A stretch of 64,000 nucleotides of DNA from Permianibacter fluminis (GTDB taxonomy: Bacteria; Pseudomonadota; Gammaproteobacteria; Enterobacterales; Permianibacteraceae): NCBI RefSeq assembly GCF_013179735.1, contig NZ_JABMEG010000001.1, forward strand, positions 2,790,001 through 2,854,000. Reading direction: 5' to 3'. The notes below the pieces were generated by a model, which saw nothing but the letters and a program-made list of their open reading frames with translations, was not told where the DNA came from and searched no databases. Positions within the stretch are counted from its first letter, which is position 1. Each line of letters starts with the position of its first letter. The position numbers and the translations under genes are program-made. This document shows positions 16,281-24,101 of the stretch, piece by piece.

Positions 16281-17327
16281 ATGGCCTCTCATGTTTACCT
16301 ACCAACCTTGAAATGGATGAAAGCGGAGAAAGATACGCTGCTCAATTTGGCGGTTTCGGTCAAAGCCAATCTCTTGCCTTTGCTGGAGCTGCGCAAGTCG
16401 GAACGTGTGCCGAATTTCATAGCGGAGTGGGAGCGGTATTGGAAGCAGCCGGCGTTGTTCGATTGCGCCACAGTCGAAGGTGAGTTATCAGAAGTCCGTG
16501 AGGCAGCCTTGCTGCATGTTATGCAGAACCTTGGGCCTCACGCTGCGTTGCTGGGTCCGGTAGTCAATCCGGAGCGCATCAAGCATTTGCCAGCCCCTTT
16601 GCTGGCTTTGCTGCGAGCGCACCAAGGACCAATGGCAGTCCGGTTGCGTATCAAAGCGATGTTGACCAGCCAGCAAGAAGAGGCGGCTTTTTCCGCCTGC
16701 GCAGGATTAAATCGCATCCCGGCGGCCATGACACTGGTCGTGGATATGTGTGAGACACCGCAGCTGACGGATGCCGAACAAAATGCACTCGTTGCTGCGC
16801 TTCAGCGTCTGCAGCAACAGGGGTGGCAACAGGTGTATCTGCTGTCCGGCGCCTATCCCATCGACTCCCGGCAAATGCGCGTCGGTCGCAATGAAGTGGT
16901 GCGAACGGACTGGCAGCTATGGCAAACCCTCATTCAAAAACGGGGTCTCACGAACGTGTACTATGGTGACTACGGTATCGTGTCGCCGAAATGGGATGAA
17001 GACGATGCGATACGGCGCGGCAAAATCAATTATCGCTACGCCGCAGCGAAGCACTGGATCGTCTACCGCAGTGATTCCGATGGCGGTACGGCTGGCAATG
17101 AGTTGGCACAGCTGCTGACGCTGGAAAGCGATTTCCGTTGCGCTGCCTTTAGTTGGGGCGATGACCGAATCGAGCAACGAGCGGACAATACGAGCGGAAA
17201 ATTCAAATTGGGCTGCGGCAACAAAACGCAGCATATTGCCGAAGGGATGAATCACCACCTTACGCAGGTAGTGGATCAGCTCTTACCGGCGTCCGGTTCA
17301 GCAAGCAGCGGCGCACCAGCTCTTTGA
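16281..17327 (+). CDS. Beta-family protein (sce7725-like)
   Basis: 348 residues. The opening YLPTLKWMKAEKDTLLNLA and LPLLELRKSE follow the start of the Beta protein family (PF14350, named after a phage T4 protein), whose members begin Y.P.LK.K.GE..AL and I.PL.E. Members are found in phages and next to defence genes; their activity is unknown. The C-terminal stretch of about 20 residues after QVVDQLLP is low in complexity. Its 3' end overlaps the convergent sce7726-like gene by 68 bases. Sce7725 and sce7726 family proteins are named as a neighbouring pair, so this pair probably acts together despite the opposite orientation. Confidence 0.75.
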   Translation: MASHVYLPTLKWMKAEKDTLLNLAVSVKANLLPLLELRKSERVPNFIAEWERYWKQPALFDCATVEGELSEVREAALLHVMQNLGPHAALLGPVVNPERIKHLPAPLLALLRAHQGPMAVRLRIKAMLTSQQEEAAFSACAGLNRIPAAMTLVVDMCETPQLTDAEQNALVAALQRLQQQGWQQVYLLSGAYPIDSRQMRVGRNEVVRTDWQLWQTLIQKRGLTNVYYGDYGIVSPKWDEDDAIRRGKINYRYAAAKHWIVYRSDSDGGTAGNELAQLLTLESDFRCAAFSWGDDRIEQRADNTSGKFKLGCGNKTQHIAEGMNHHLTQVVDQLLPASGSASSGAPAL

Positions 17328-17823
17328 GATCCGCCACCATCAATTTTTCTGCCAACAGTTCGTGCAGGCGGTACAGCGGCAGACGGGTGGCGCGTGTCTC
17401 TTCCAACGCCAGCAAGTTGGGCTGAATCTCCTCGCGCTCGAGCAGTTGGGCCAAGGCCAGCGGCGAAAAGCCCGGATTGGCATGTGGGGAGCGCTGCCAG
17501 GTAAGACGCTCATGGGTTTCATCCACGATCATCACGCCCCACCAGTCCGGGATCAGGTCCAGCGCTGCGTCCAGATGCCGAACGGCCGTCACCAAGGTGA
17601 CGTGGTCAAAGACGCGTCCGTACTGCCAGCCTTGCTTGACCAGGCGCTGAAGCGTGTCGCGTGAGCTTTTGATCTCGTAGCAATCCAGGTGACCGTAGAC
17701 AGCCACCACATCGGCTCGAACCACTCCGCGGCCTAGTCGCAGCTCTTCCAGCACCACCGGTGAGGGGCGCACGCTGCTTTGCAGCTGCTGGCACAAGGCC
17801 GTGCGGATGGCATGCTCTCGCAT
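17260..17823 (-). CDS. sce7726-family protein with PD-(D/E)XK-like core
   Basis: 187 residues. The N-terminal half matches the sce7726 family: IRTAL at 6-10, Glu27, VRADVVAVYGHLDCYEIKS with Asp38 and Glu50-x-Lys52, then LQRLVKQGWQYGRVFDHVTLV and IPDWWGVMIV. The E...D...E-x-K order is that of PD-(D/E)XK nucleases, so a nuclease role is a reasonable inference but not shown. It is transcribed leftward from a gap shared with the HTH gene and overlaps the Beta-family gene at its 3' end, which could couple their expression through antisense transcripts. Confidence 0.8.
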   Translation of the reverse strand: MREHAIRTALCQQLQSSVRPSPVVLEELRLGRGVVRADVVAVYGHLDCYEIKSSRDTLQRLVKQGWQYGRVFDHVTLVTAVRHLDAALDLIPDWWGVMIVDETHERLTWQRSPHANPGFSPLALAQLLEREEIQPNLLALEETRATRLPLYRLHELLAEKLMVADLKELVRRCLLNRTPVRADPLPA

Positions 17824-17889
17824 ATCGCGTTTCCCCTCGTTGAACGGGCCGGCACTTTACTTGAAAGCAGGTTACTCCTACTATAGACG

Positions 17890-18104
17890 TTATGCAATTA
17901 TGCGAAAGGTAGTTTATGAGCGCATACCGACCAGCGGCCGTCCTGGTGGCGGAAATACGGCAAGCTCTAGCCGCCAAAGGGCCGCTCAATACCTTGCGTA
18001 TTGCCAGGGAAACAGCGTTAACGCAGTCCAATGTGCATCGCTGTCTGCGCGGTCAGCCCAAGCGGGTCGGCAAGACGCTGCTCGCTTTATGCATTTATGC
18101 GAAA
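17890..18104 (+). repeat. Pair of near-identical 18-bp elements at the HTH gene
   Basis: Positions 17890-17907 and 18087-18104 match in 17 of 18 bases (TTATGCAATTATGCGAAA and TTATGCATTTATGCGAAA). Each copy holds two TTATGC half-sites spaced eight bases apart. The first lies in the promoter region just upstream of the HTH start and the second inside its coding sequence, an arrangement used by autoregulators that bind upstream and internal operators. Confidence 0.5.
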
Positions 18105-18290
18105 ATAGACCCAGCAATGGATAAGCTTACCGCCGCCAATAACGCCACTTTGATGCATGCACTCGAACAAGTCTGGGATGGCAGCGAGCAACACGCGCGC
18201 TCGCTGGCCCGCTTGCTGATTGCGGCCAGCAACGCCGCGCTGCCACAATCCCGCCCCAATCCCAGACACCGAGCCGGAGCGGCCCCATGA
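17916..18290 (+). CDS. Small HTH protein, first gene of a peptidase/PIN operon
   Basis: 124 residues. The segment LNTLRIARETALTQSNVHRCLRG (about 24-46) fits a helix-turn-helix of the XRE/Cro or replication-regulator kind, followed by a second helical block and a disordered Pro/Arg/Ala tail. The stop overlaps the ImmA/IrrE-like gene by four bases (ATGA). Candidate operators lie upstream and within the gene. XRE-type regulators commonly precede ImmA/IrrE peptidases, which cleave or inactivate such repressors; by analogy this protein may be the repressor of the operon and the peptidase substrate. Confidence 0.65.
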   Translation: MSAYRPAAVLVAEIRQALAAKGPLNTLRIARETALTQSNVHRCLRGQPKRVGKTLLALCIYAKIDPAMDKLTAANNATLMHALEQVWDGSEQHARSLARLLIAASNAALPQSRPNPRHRAGAAP

Positions 18291-19327
18291 CAGCCACCAC
18301 CGTTCCGCCCCTGACGCCGACGCAGCTTTATCAGCAGCTGCAAAAGCAAGGGTTTCCACGCAGCTTCGTTGAGCGCCTGCTTCCCGACTGGTGGGATGAC
18401 AGCCTGCTGAAGACGACGAGCGGCTTGCTGGAGCTGGCCGTCATTTTGCGTCGTCGCACCGCCGCCGAACTGCAAATCGGCACCGACGGCCGGGTCACCC
18501 TGTCCCCGCCCGGGCAACCGATGCGATTCAAGAAGCGCAGCACGACCGGTGAGCACGATCTGCATGTGGCCAGTCAGCTGGCGTTAGCCATCGCGCGAAT
18601 TGCCGTTACCGCTGCGCCTCGTTATCGGCCGTTGCCCTCCGACGCCATTGCCTTACGCAATGCGGCGCTGGCTTGCTCCAAGCGGCCAGCGCTGGATTTT
18701 GTTGGGCTCATTTCCTATTGCTGGCAAAGCGGCGTGCCGGTGTTGTTCCTCAAAAATTTACCCGCCAATCGCCGCCGAATGGCGGGGGTCGCCTTACGGG
18801 TCCAGCAACGCCCCGTGATTGTGCTTGGTTATCAGGACGCCAACCCCTCCAAGCAACTGTTTGTGCTCGCGCATGAGCTTGGTCATCTGCAGCTCGGCCA
18901 TGTCGCCGATGATCAGCTGCTACTGGATGAGCGCATGGACCAAATTGAAGCCTCCTTGCGCGACGGCGAGAACGATAAAGACGAAATCGCTGCCGATGCG
19001 TATGCCTTTGAGCTGCTTCGTGGTGCCGCTGCCGATCTGATTGCGCAATTGCCCGCCACAGGCACCGCGAGCGCACTCGCTTTAACGGCCCTGCAGCTGG
19101 AAAAACACCATGGTGTTGATGCCGGCCATCTGCTCTGGTCGTATGCCTACACCAGCAAGGATTGGGCACGCGCCAATATGGCGGTCGATTTCTTGCCCAT
19201 GCGAAAAACCACCGCATTTGAGGTGCTCGAAGCAACTCAACGTGAAGCGATACAGCAAGCGCTGCTGCCGCCGGAAGAGTTGAACTATCTGCTCACGATG
19301 CAAGGGTTCTCCTTCGCCAAGGACTAA
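18287..19327 (+). CDS. ImmA/IrrE-type zinc metallopeptidase
   Basis: 346 residues. The gluzincin signature AHELGHLQLGH supplies His196, catalytic Glu197 and His200, and DEIAADAYAFELL supplies the third ligand Glu233 with the A-D-x-x-A pattern of the ImmA/IrrE (COG2856) family. The N-terminal 130 residues hold helical segments of unknown role, and about 90 residues follow the peptidase core. Known members cleave phage or ICE repressors, DdrO in Deinococcus, or act in toxin-antitoxin modules. It overlaps the HTH gene upstream and is followed six bases later by the PIN-like gene. Confidence 0.88.
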   Translation: MTATTVPPLTPTQLYQQLQKQGFPRSFVERLLPDWWDDSLLKTTSGLLELAVILRRRTAAELQIGTDGRVTLSPPGQPMRFKKRSTTGEHDLHVASQLALAIARIAVTAAPRYRPLPSDAIALRNAALACSKRPALDFVGLISYCWQSGVPVLFLKNLPANRRRMAGVALRVQQRPVIVLGYQDANPSKQLFVLAHELGHLQLGHVADDQLLLDERMDQIEASLRDGENDKDEIAADAYAFELLRGAAADLIAQLPATGTASALALTALQLEKHHGVDAGHLLWSYAYTSKDWARANMAVDFLPMRKTTAFEVLEATQREAIQQALLPPEELNYLLTMQGFSFAKD

Positions 19328-19333
19328 GGCGCG

Positions 19334-19957
19334 ATGCTGTTGCTGGATAACGATGCGGCGACCAAATTGGCTCGGTACGATCTGTTGGCCGAGCTGCTTA
19401 TCGCATTTCGTGTCGGCTGGGCCGACATCTATCTCCTTGACTCGCTGAAATACCGCTTCCATTTGACGGATGCTCTGCACGCGGAGCGTCTACTCGGGTC
19501 GTCGGGGGCTGTACAGCGGGTCCAGCAATTGGTTGCGCAGACGCAGCCGCTCATCCTGTCAACGGCCACTGTCACCGAAACTATGAACTTGCTAAATGCA
19601 ATCGATGATCCCGGTATTGATGCCGGGGAACAGGTGTTGTTCGCCTATCTCGCTGCAGATCCTGACAGCACGCTGATCACCGGTGACAAGAACGCCATTC
19701 GGGCGCTGGCCCGGCATACCTACCATCCAGCTATTGCGAGCTGCCAGGGCCGCATCATTTGTTTGGAACAAGCAGTGAAGACAATTGCCCTGCGCGGCAC
19801 TGTAGCTGCGTTATGCAGCAAGCTGCAGGCCGATTCAGCGGCCGACAAAGCCGTTGCAATTTGCGCTCGCCAACCATCGAGTTTCCTCGACTGCATGGAC
19901 AGCTATATCGCGGCGCTACGCGCTTCAGCGGGCGGTTTATTGTGCCCAGACATCTGA
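19334..19957 (+). CDS. PIN-like nuclease domain protein
   Basis: 207 residues. The start MLLLDNDAATKL places Asp5 as in PIN strand 1; IDAGEQVLFAYL gives Asp96 and Glu99 in the E-x-x-A helix position, and LITGDKNAIRAL gives Asp118 in the T-x-D strand of PIN nucleases. Together these form a plausible acidic metal site. The C-terminal 80 residues are divergent. PIN domains are often RNase toxins, and pairs of DUF4411 PIN proteins with ImmA/IrrE peptidases are known; this one is not obviously DUF4411. The tight spacing (six bases) to the peptidase gene argues for a joint role. Confidence 0.7.
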   Translation: MLLLDNDAATKLARYDLLAELLIAFRVGWADIYLLDSLKYRFHLTDALHAERLLGSSGAVQRVQQLVAQTQPLILSTATVTETMNLLNAIDDPGIDAGEQVLFAYLAADPDSTLITGDKNAIRALARHTYHPAIASCQGRIICLEQAVKTIALRGTVAALCSKLQADSAADKAVAICARQPSSFLDCMDSYIAALRASAGGLLCPDI

Positions 19958-20042
19958 CCGTGCGCGCACCGGTGAAAATGCCGCCCGAGACTGGGAACGC
20001 GTAACGAGGTGATCGGACAGGACGAGCAGTTCTGGCACTGGC

Positions 20043-20768
20043 TCAATAATCCAGTAACTCATTAGCCACTTGTGCGGCCCTAACCACCGCTTTGGGGTCG
20101 GCGACCAGGAGTTCGTGAGGACGTGCACCATTCAAATAACCATTTGGTGCATAGAACCAGAATGAGATCGCCCAGCCCGTTGCCCCTTTCGGGAATGATT
20201 CGATGATCTGCTTCACTTCAGGACGGATAGAGCCAGTGACTGGATCAAACTGATAGCCGGGAAACATTTCCGTCTCGCCAACGCTGACGGCAAACAGTTC
20301 ATTTTTTCCTCTCCGATCTGCAATCACTTCGCCAGCTAGTGAAGCAGAAAACCCCATCCGTATGGCAACACCTTCGCGGTCCAAATGCTCAATGTTGGAG
20401 AGAATACGGTAGCGGCGCTCTGCGCCGAGCAGGAGTTGTCTTGCGGTACCGCCCTGCAACAGTCCGGGATTGGCAACCAAGTCGGCGATAACTCGCTCCC
20501 GCGACTCTGCCAAAGAACGAGTCGTTGCACGGAGAACTCGCAGCGCTGCTCTCAACGCCGGGAGTTTGGAGATCCATGAAGCGGCATCTTGATTAGCATT
20601 CAACTCTAGCATCCACCGTTCGCAATCTGCGAGGTAGCCCTCTTGGCCAATAAAACAGGCTGCCTCTTGCTGCAAAACAGCATAGACATCGGCATCATCC
20701 AGCAAGAGTGACGATGGGCATAATCCAAGACTGTCGTCATCTGAAGATTGGCACTTATCACTAGGCAT
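20043..20768 (-). CDS. HTH plus MbcA/ParS-type antitoxin-like protein
   Basis: 241 residues. The region LLGAERRYRILSNIEHLDREG then IRMGFSASLAGEVIADRRG looks like the helix-turn-helix of the MbcA/ParS/Xre group, and FPGYQFDPVTGSIRPEV, then WAISFWFYAPNGYLNGARP and DPKAVVRAAQ match the DUF2384 toxin-binding domain closely. Such proteins normally neutralise RES-domain NAD-degrading toxins encoded next to them. No RES domain was recognised in the neighbours. An N-terminal extension of about 80 helical residues precedes the HTH. A TTGACG box with a 17-base spacer lies upstream. Confidence 0.72.
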   Translation of the reverse strand: MPSDKCQSSDDDSLGLCPSSLLLDDADVYAVLQQEAACFIGQEGYLADCERWMLELNANQDAASWISKLPALRAALRVLRATTRSLAESRERVIADLVANPGLLQGGTARQLLLGAERRYRILSNIEHLDREGVAIRMGFSASLAGEVIADRRGKNELFAVSVGETEMFPGYQFDPVTGSIRPEVKQIIESFPKGATGWAISFWFYAPNGYLNGARPHELLVADPKAVVRAAQVANELLDY

Positions 20769-20871
20769 GGCAGATACCCTCGGTGACTACGACTCAACTT
20801 ACTCGGGCTAGTGTCGCTATCGGGAAAAAGCGTCAAGCCGAATTTGTCCTGTAACAGTCATTCGCATAAAT

Positions 20872-21603
20872 TCAGCCATCTGTGTCGGCCTCGGTACTGA
20901 CCCCGGGGTACCCAGCAGGCAGTCCCTGTGAGAAAATCACGACTCGCAACACCTTATCCGGCGAGAGATGTACCCAATCCGGAAACGTTGAGTCGATCAG
21001 CATCAGCAGCTCCGGCAAATCGGACTGTAGCATCGGAAGCTGACGCAAGCCTTCCTGTATCATACGATAGCCACGCAACGCCATGCTACGCAGCTCTAAG
21101 GAGCTAATCAGCTCGGACTCCCAGACGAAGAGCAATAGTGTGGCTAAGCCATCGAAATTACCCAGTGCCGCCAGCTGATGGATCAACACGTTTGTCACAT
21201 CTGCACGTTGCCATTTACCCACATTCAATGAGCAAGGCACGAACAGCAGATCCCGCAACTGTGGCTGTGCCAACAGCAGATCATTGATTTCCGCTTGGCT
21301 GTTTGGCTTGGTGCGAATGACGTGCCACAAGAAATGCTCGTGCCATTGCGCCGTCCCTGGTACCTCTGCCTCGACCCGAAGCACTTTTTCGGGCCTCGGG
21401 TTGTTTAACCCTTCCTTGTAGTTCTTCCACTTGCGGCTCCAATCGGTTTTGGAGTCATGCCGGTATATCTGCTCACCATCAAACCTTGCCTGCAAACCCC
21501 GGTCATCCAGTCCGGTGGCCAGTGATACCGCGCGATACCAGATTTTTGCTCGTAGCGTTTCCAGAGGCAGCCGGACTGGTCGTCCACGGGTCTTCTTGGT
21601 CAT
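20872..21603 (-). CDS. Unknown protein next to a perfect palindromic operator
   Basis: 243 residues of no recognised family. The basic start MTKKTRGRPVRLPLETLRAK resembles DNA-binding tails (AT-hook-like RGRP), followed by WYRAVSLATGLDDRGLQARF and WSRKWKNYKEGLNNPRP, which could be a recognition helix region, then a leucine-rich helical part to the C-terminus. No catalytic motif was seen. Its start codon lies 11 bases from a perfect 13-bp inverted repeat shared with the divergent small HTH gene. It could be a regulator or the effector of a two-gene module; I have no basis to choose. Confidence 0.6.
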   Translation of the reverse strand: MTKKTRGRPVRLPLETLRAKIWYRAVSLATGLDDRGLQARFDGEQIYRHDSKTDWSRKWKNYKEGLNNPRPEKVLRVEAEVPGTAQWHEHFLWHVIRTKPNSQAEINDLLLAQPQLRDLLFVPCSLNVGKWQRADVTNVLIHQLAALGNFDGLATLLLFVWESELISSLELRSMALRGYRMIQEGLRQLPMLQSDLPELLMLIDSTFPDWVHLSPDKVLRVVIFSQGLPAGYPGVSTEADTDG

Positions 21604-21613
21604 CCCATCCTCG

Positions 21614-21642
21614 CGGTAAAGAAATTCCGAATTTCTTTACCG
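21614..21642. promoter_or_regulatory. Perfect 13-bp inverted repeat, candidate divergent operator
   Basis: CGGTAAAGAAATT (21614-21626), spacer CCG, AATTTCTTTACCG (21630-21642). The two arms are exact reverse complements. The site lies in the 99-bp gap between two divergent genes, 11 bases from the start at 21603 and 60 bases from the start at 21703. There is no T tract, so a terminator is unlikely. Confidence 0.75.
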
Positions 21643-21702
21643 GTTGTATCAGATCTCGGAGCTGTACGACTATCCCGATATCTGCATTAAGGAGAAACGT
21701 CC

Positions 21703-21966
21703 GTGACAGACGATACCCTACAAGACATCGACGTATTAAAGCGGGACTTGGCGAGGCGCTATGGCGAGCTCATTAGTGGCGACGATTTACGCAAACACTT
21801 GGGCTACGCGAGTCCGGCCGCGTTCCGGCAAGCCATCTGTCGTGGCGTGGTACCCATTCCCGTGTTCACATTGCCGAATCGCCGAGGCCGCTATGCGTGG
21901 GTGCGCGATTTGGTGAATTGGTTGATCCAGGTTCGGAATGAAACCCGTGTGACCAAGCGTGACTGA
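21703..21966 (+). CDS. Small AlpA-like DNA-binding protein
   Basis: 87 codons from a GTG start with AAGGAG eight bases upstream. The centre, ISGDDLRKHLGYASPAAFRQA, then VPIPVFTLPNRRGRYAWVRDLVNWL, has the winged-HTH plus beta-hairpin pattern of AlpA/PrtN/excisionase-like regulators, in which the strand with N.RGR.AW contacts DNA. Such proteins switch mobile elements or regulate neighbouring operons. It is divergent from the unknown gene and separated from it by the palindrome. The 3' side is a hairpin-rich gap before a transposase. Confidence 0.65.
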   Translation: MTDDTLQDIDVLKRDLARRYGELISGDDLRKHLGYASPAAFRQAICRGVVPIPVFTLPNRRGRYAWVRDLVNWLIQVRNETRVTKRD

Positions 21967-22050
21967 GAGAAATTTCGTAAGCGAATAAGAGAGAGAAATC
22001 ATGAACAGCAGCTAGCGACCGCGAGATTTTGGGGCGCCAGAAAGCACAAC

Positions 22051-22200
22051 GCCCGGCCCCTTTGGCGAGAGGTCGGGCGCGAACTGCGGAAAAGCCAAGC
22101 AGCTTTCGGACCGTAGTTTCCGTGTGAGCGAGCAACTTGTCAAGGCCTGAGCAATGTCGTCAGGCCTCACGGCAGGATGCTGCTCCCGTGCGCCCTGCCG
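22051..22200. other. Three consecutive hairpins upstream of the transposase
   Basis: In the 21967-22280 gap three stems follow each other: GCCCGGCC / GGTCGGGC (22051-22058 with 22071-22078, one wobble), AGGCCTGA / TCAGGCCT (22143-22150 with 22160-22167) and CGGCAGG / CCTGCCG (22170-22176 with 22194-22200). None has a clear T tract. They could shield the transposase from read-through transcription or belong to the element end. No gene was found in this gap. Confidence 0.5.
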
Positions 22201-22280
22201 CTGGCCTCCGCCGGCAGGATGGTCTGCATCACCGCTGATAGTGACGCAGGCCGTAACCGTGGCACAGATACGGGAACGGG

Positions 22281-23426
22281 ATGGCACAGCATTATCTGCT
22301 GTCTGCCAAGGCACGGGATTTTTCGCTTCGCGATATCGACAAAATGAGCGAAGACGATGCGTGGTGGCGGTTCGTCGAGAGCCGCTGGGGTGGACGTGAT
22401 CAACAAGGGTGCCCAGGATGCGGCGTCTTTGACCGCCATTACGCCATTCGTACCCGCAAACAATGGCGTTGCAAGCATTGCACACGCACGTTCAGCGTTA
22501 CCTCGGGCACAGTGTTTGCCGATCGCAAACTCAGCTTTAAAGACATTCTTCGCGCGGATTTTCTCTTTGCCGCATCCGCGAAAGGAATCTCGCATGTTGC
22601 ACTGGCCACGCAGATGGGCGTGGCTTACAAAACAGCAATGGTTTTGGCCCATAAACTGCGCGAAGCCCTTTACCATTCCCGAGACACCTCGCCCTTGAGT
22701 GGTGAGATCCACATCGATGGCGGCCATTTCGGCGGCAAACCGAGGCGGCCGCGGGTTCGCAACAGAAAGCCGTCTACGGAGGAACTTCAGGCTCATATTA
22801 TGGGGAGGCGGCGTAAAGGAAAAAATGCGCAGCCAGACTTACCTGAAATGTCAATGGAATCCGAACGCCACCCGAAAAATGGACAGCACCGCAAACGGGT
22901 TGGTTTGAGCAAGTTGAATCAGAGAAAAAAGGAGAACCGAAGAATCGTCTTCGTGCTGCGAGAGATTCACCCGGAGCCCGGTCACGGAGCGCAACGCACC
23001 AGGGTATCCGTCGGCCTCAGTGAGAATGAGAAGAATGCGATGGCACTTGCCCAGCGCTATATAGCGCCTGGGAGCACGGTGCATTCGGATGAAAACCCGG
23101 CCTATTTCCGCTTTGATGGCTTGTACACACACCGCACGGTTGAGCATTCCAAGGAATACGCAACCGAGGATGGTATCCATCAGAACCAGGCGGAATCGTA
23201 TTTTTCTCGGCTTCGGCGCTACGAGTACGGGGTCGGTCACCAGATCCGCAAACGATACTTGGCGCTCTATGCAAATGAAATGGCGTGGCGAGAGGATTAT
23301 CGTCGCCATAGCGTTGGTGTACGATTCAACAAGTTGCTTCAGCAAACACTACAGGTTGGCTATTCGAAGTGGTGGCGCGGCTATTGGCAAGGATACAAAC
23401 TGCCAGAAGAGCTCCTCATGGACTAG
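22281..23426 (+). mobile_element. IS1595-family transposase
   Basis: 381 residues. The N-terminus has a zinc ribbon (CPGCGVFDRHYAIRTRKQWR then CKHC with TFSVTSGTVF), as in the ISXO2/IS1595 transposase group. The catalytic DDE/DDN-type core is visible as EIHIDGGHFGGK, VHSDENPAYF and HQNQAESYFSRLRR. It seems full length, so the element may be active. Terminal inverted repeats were not resolved: GGCGCC motifs at 22033 and 23450 are partly similar but no target duplication flanks them. It ends 19 bases before the stop of the convergent gene and marks the right part of the accessory region. Confidence 0.88.
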
Positions 23427-23445
23427 TTTCGGTCTATCGCTCACT

Positions 23446-23973
23446 TCAGGGCGCCTTAAACTGCCAATAGGGGTCCCGAAGACCCTCCCTACCGTTCAAT
23501 CGCGTTACTTTCCCATCTCGTAGAAGGTTCCGCAACCTGTGGCGAATGGCCTTGCGAAATTCGACGAATTCGACTTCCGAAAACTCAACGCCTTCGTTGT
23601 GTATAACAAAAGTGGCAATTTCGAGCACTTTAAAAGCCTTTTCCTTGTCGGATGCCAAACACATATAGATTGCTCGGGTCATCCTGCCCCACGCCAATAA
23701 GCGTGAGTTTAGAATTGGTTTGATCGGTTGCACCATCGTTGGGTCGACCGGTATCTCGTAGAGCGAGATGGTGTGGTCGATCACCTCCAGGTCCTTCTTC
23801 AGACGCTGCGCTTTTTCTGCCAGTACGGCGAATGTTTGGAGCTTGTCCTCTATGTAAGCGATTTTTCCGGACAGACGGGCTCGCTTATCCAAAAGCCAGA
23901 AGAGTGTTGGGGGAGTTCGAGTTCGCATAATGATGGGGAGGTTAACGAAACCCTCCCCAAACATCATGTGCAA
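23446..23973 (-). CDS. Unknown coiled-coil protein
   Basis: 175 codons from ATG 23973; ATG 23928 (MRTRTPPTLFWLL) would give 160 residues and is also possible. The first half contains LSGKIAYIEDKLQTFAVLA and AQRLKKDLEVIDHTISL, a likely coiled coil; the second half has short helices and ends in a Gly/Arg-rich segment (RNLLRDGKVTRLNGREG) before WQFKAP, which looks like a winged-helix wing. No family recognised. The gene sits between the transposase and the ordinary chromosomal genes and may be part of the mobile region. Convergent with the transposase. Confidence 0.6.
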   Translation of the reverse strand: MHMMFGEGFVNLPIIMRTRTPPTLFWLLDKRARLSGKIAYIEDKLQTFAVLAEKAQRLKKDLEVIDHTISLYEIPVDPTMVQPIKPILNSRLLAWGRMTRAIYMCLASDKEKAFKVLEIATFVIHNEGVEFSEVEFVEFRKAIRHRLRNLLRDGKVTRLNGREGLRDPYWQFKAP

Positions 23974-24101
23974 CAGCTACCTAATGGCGTTTGCCTCGGC
24001 AGTGGCACGCCCTCGCTGCGCAAAAGGCTCGGGTATACTTTGGCCGATTTTCGCCATCCCCGCCGTCACTGCCAGTCACCTTTGCCAAGGAAGCCCATCC
24101 T

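Noticed and set aside
22033-23455. GGCGCC motifs as terminal repeats of the IS1595-type element
   Set aside because: Only about nine of twelve bases agree and no 8-bp target duplication flanks them.
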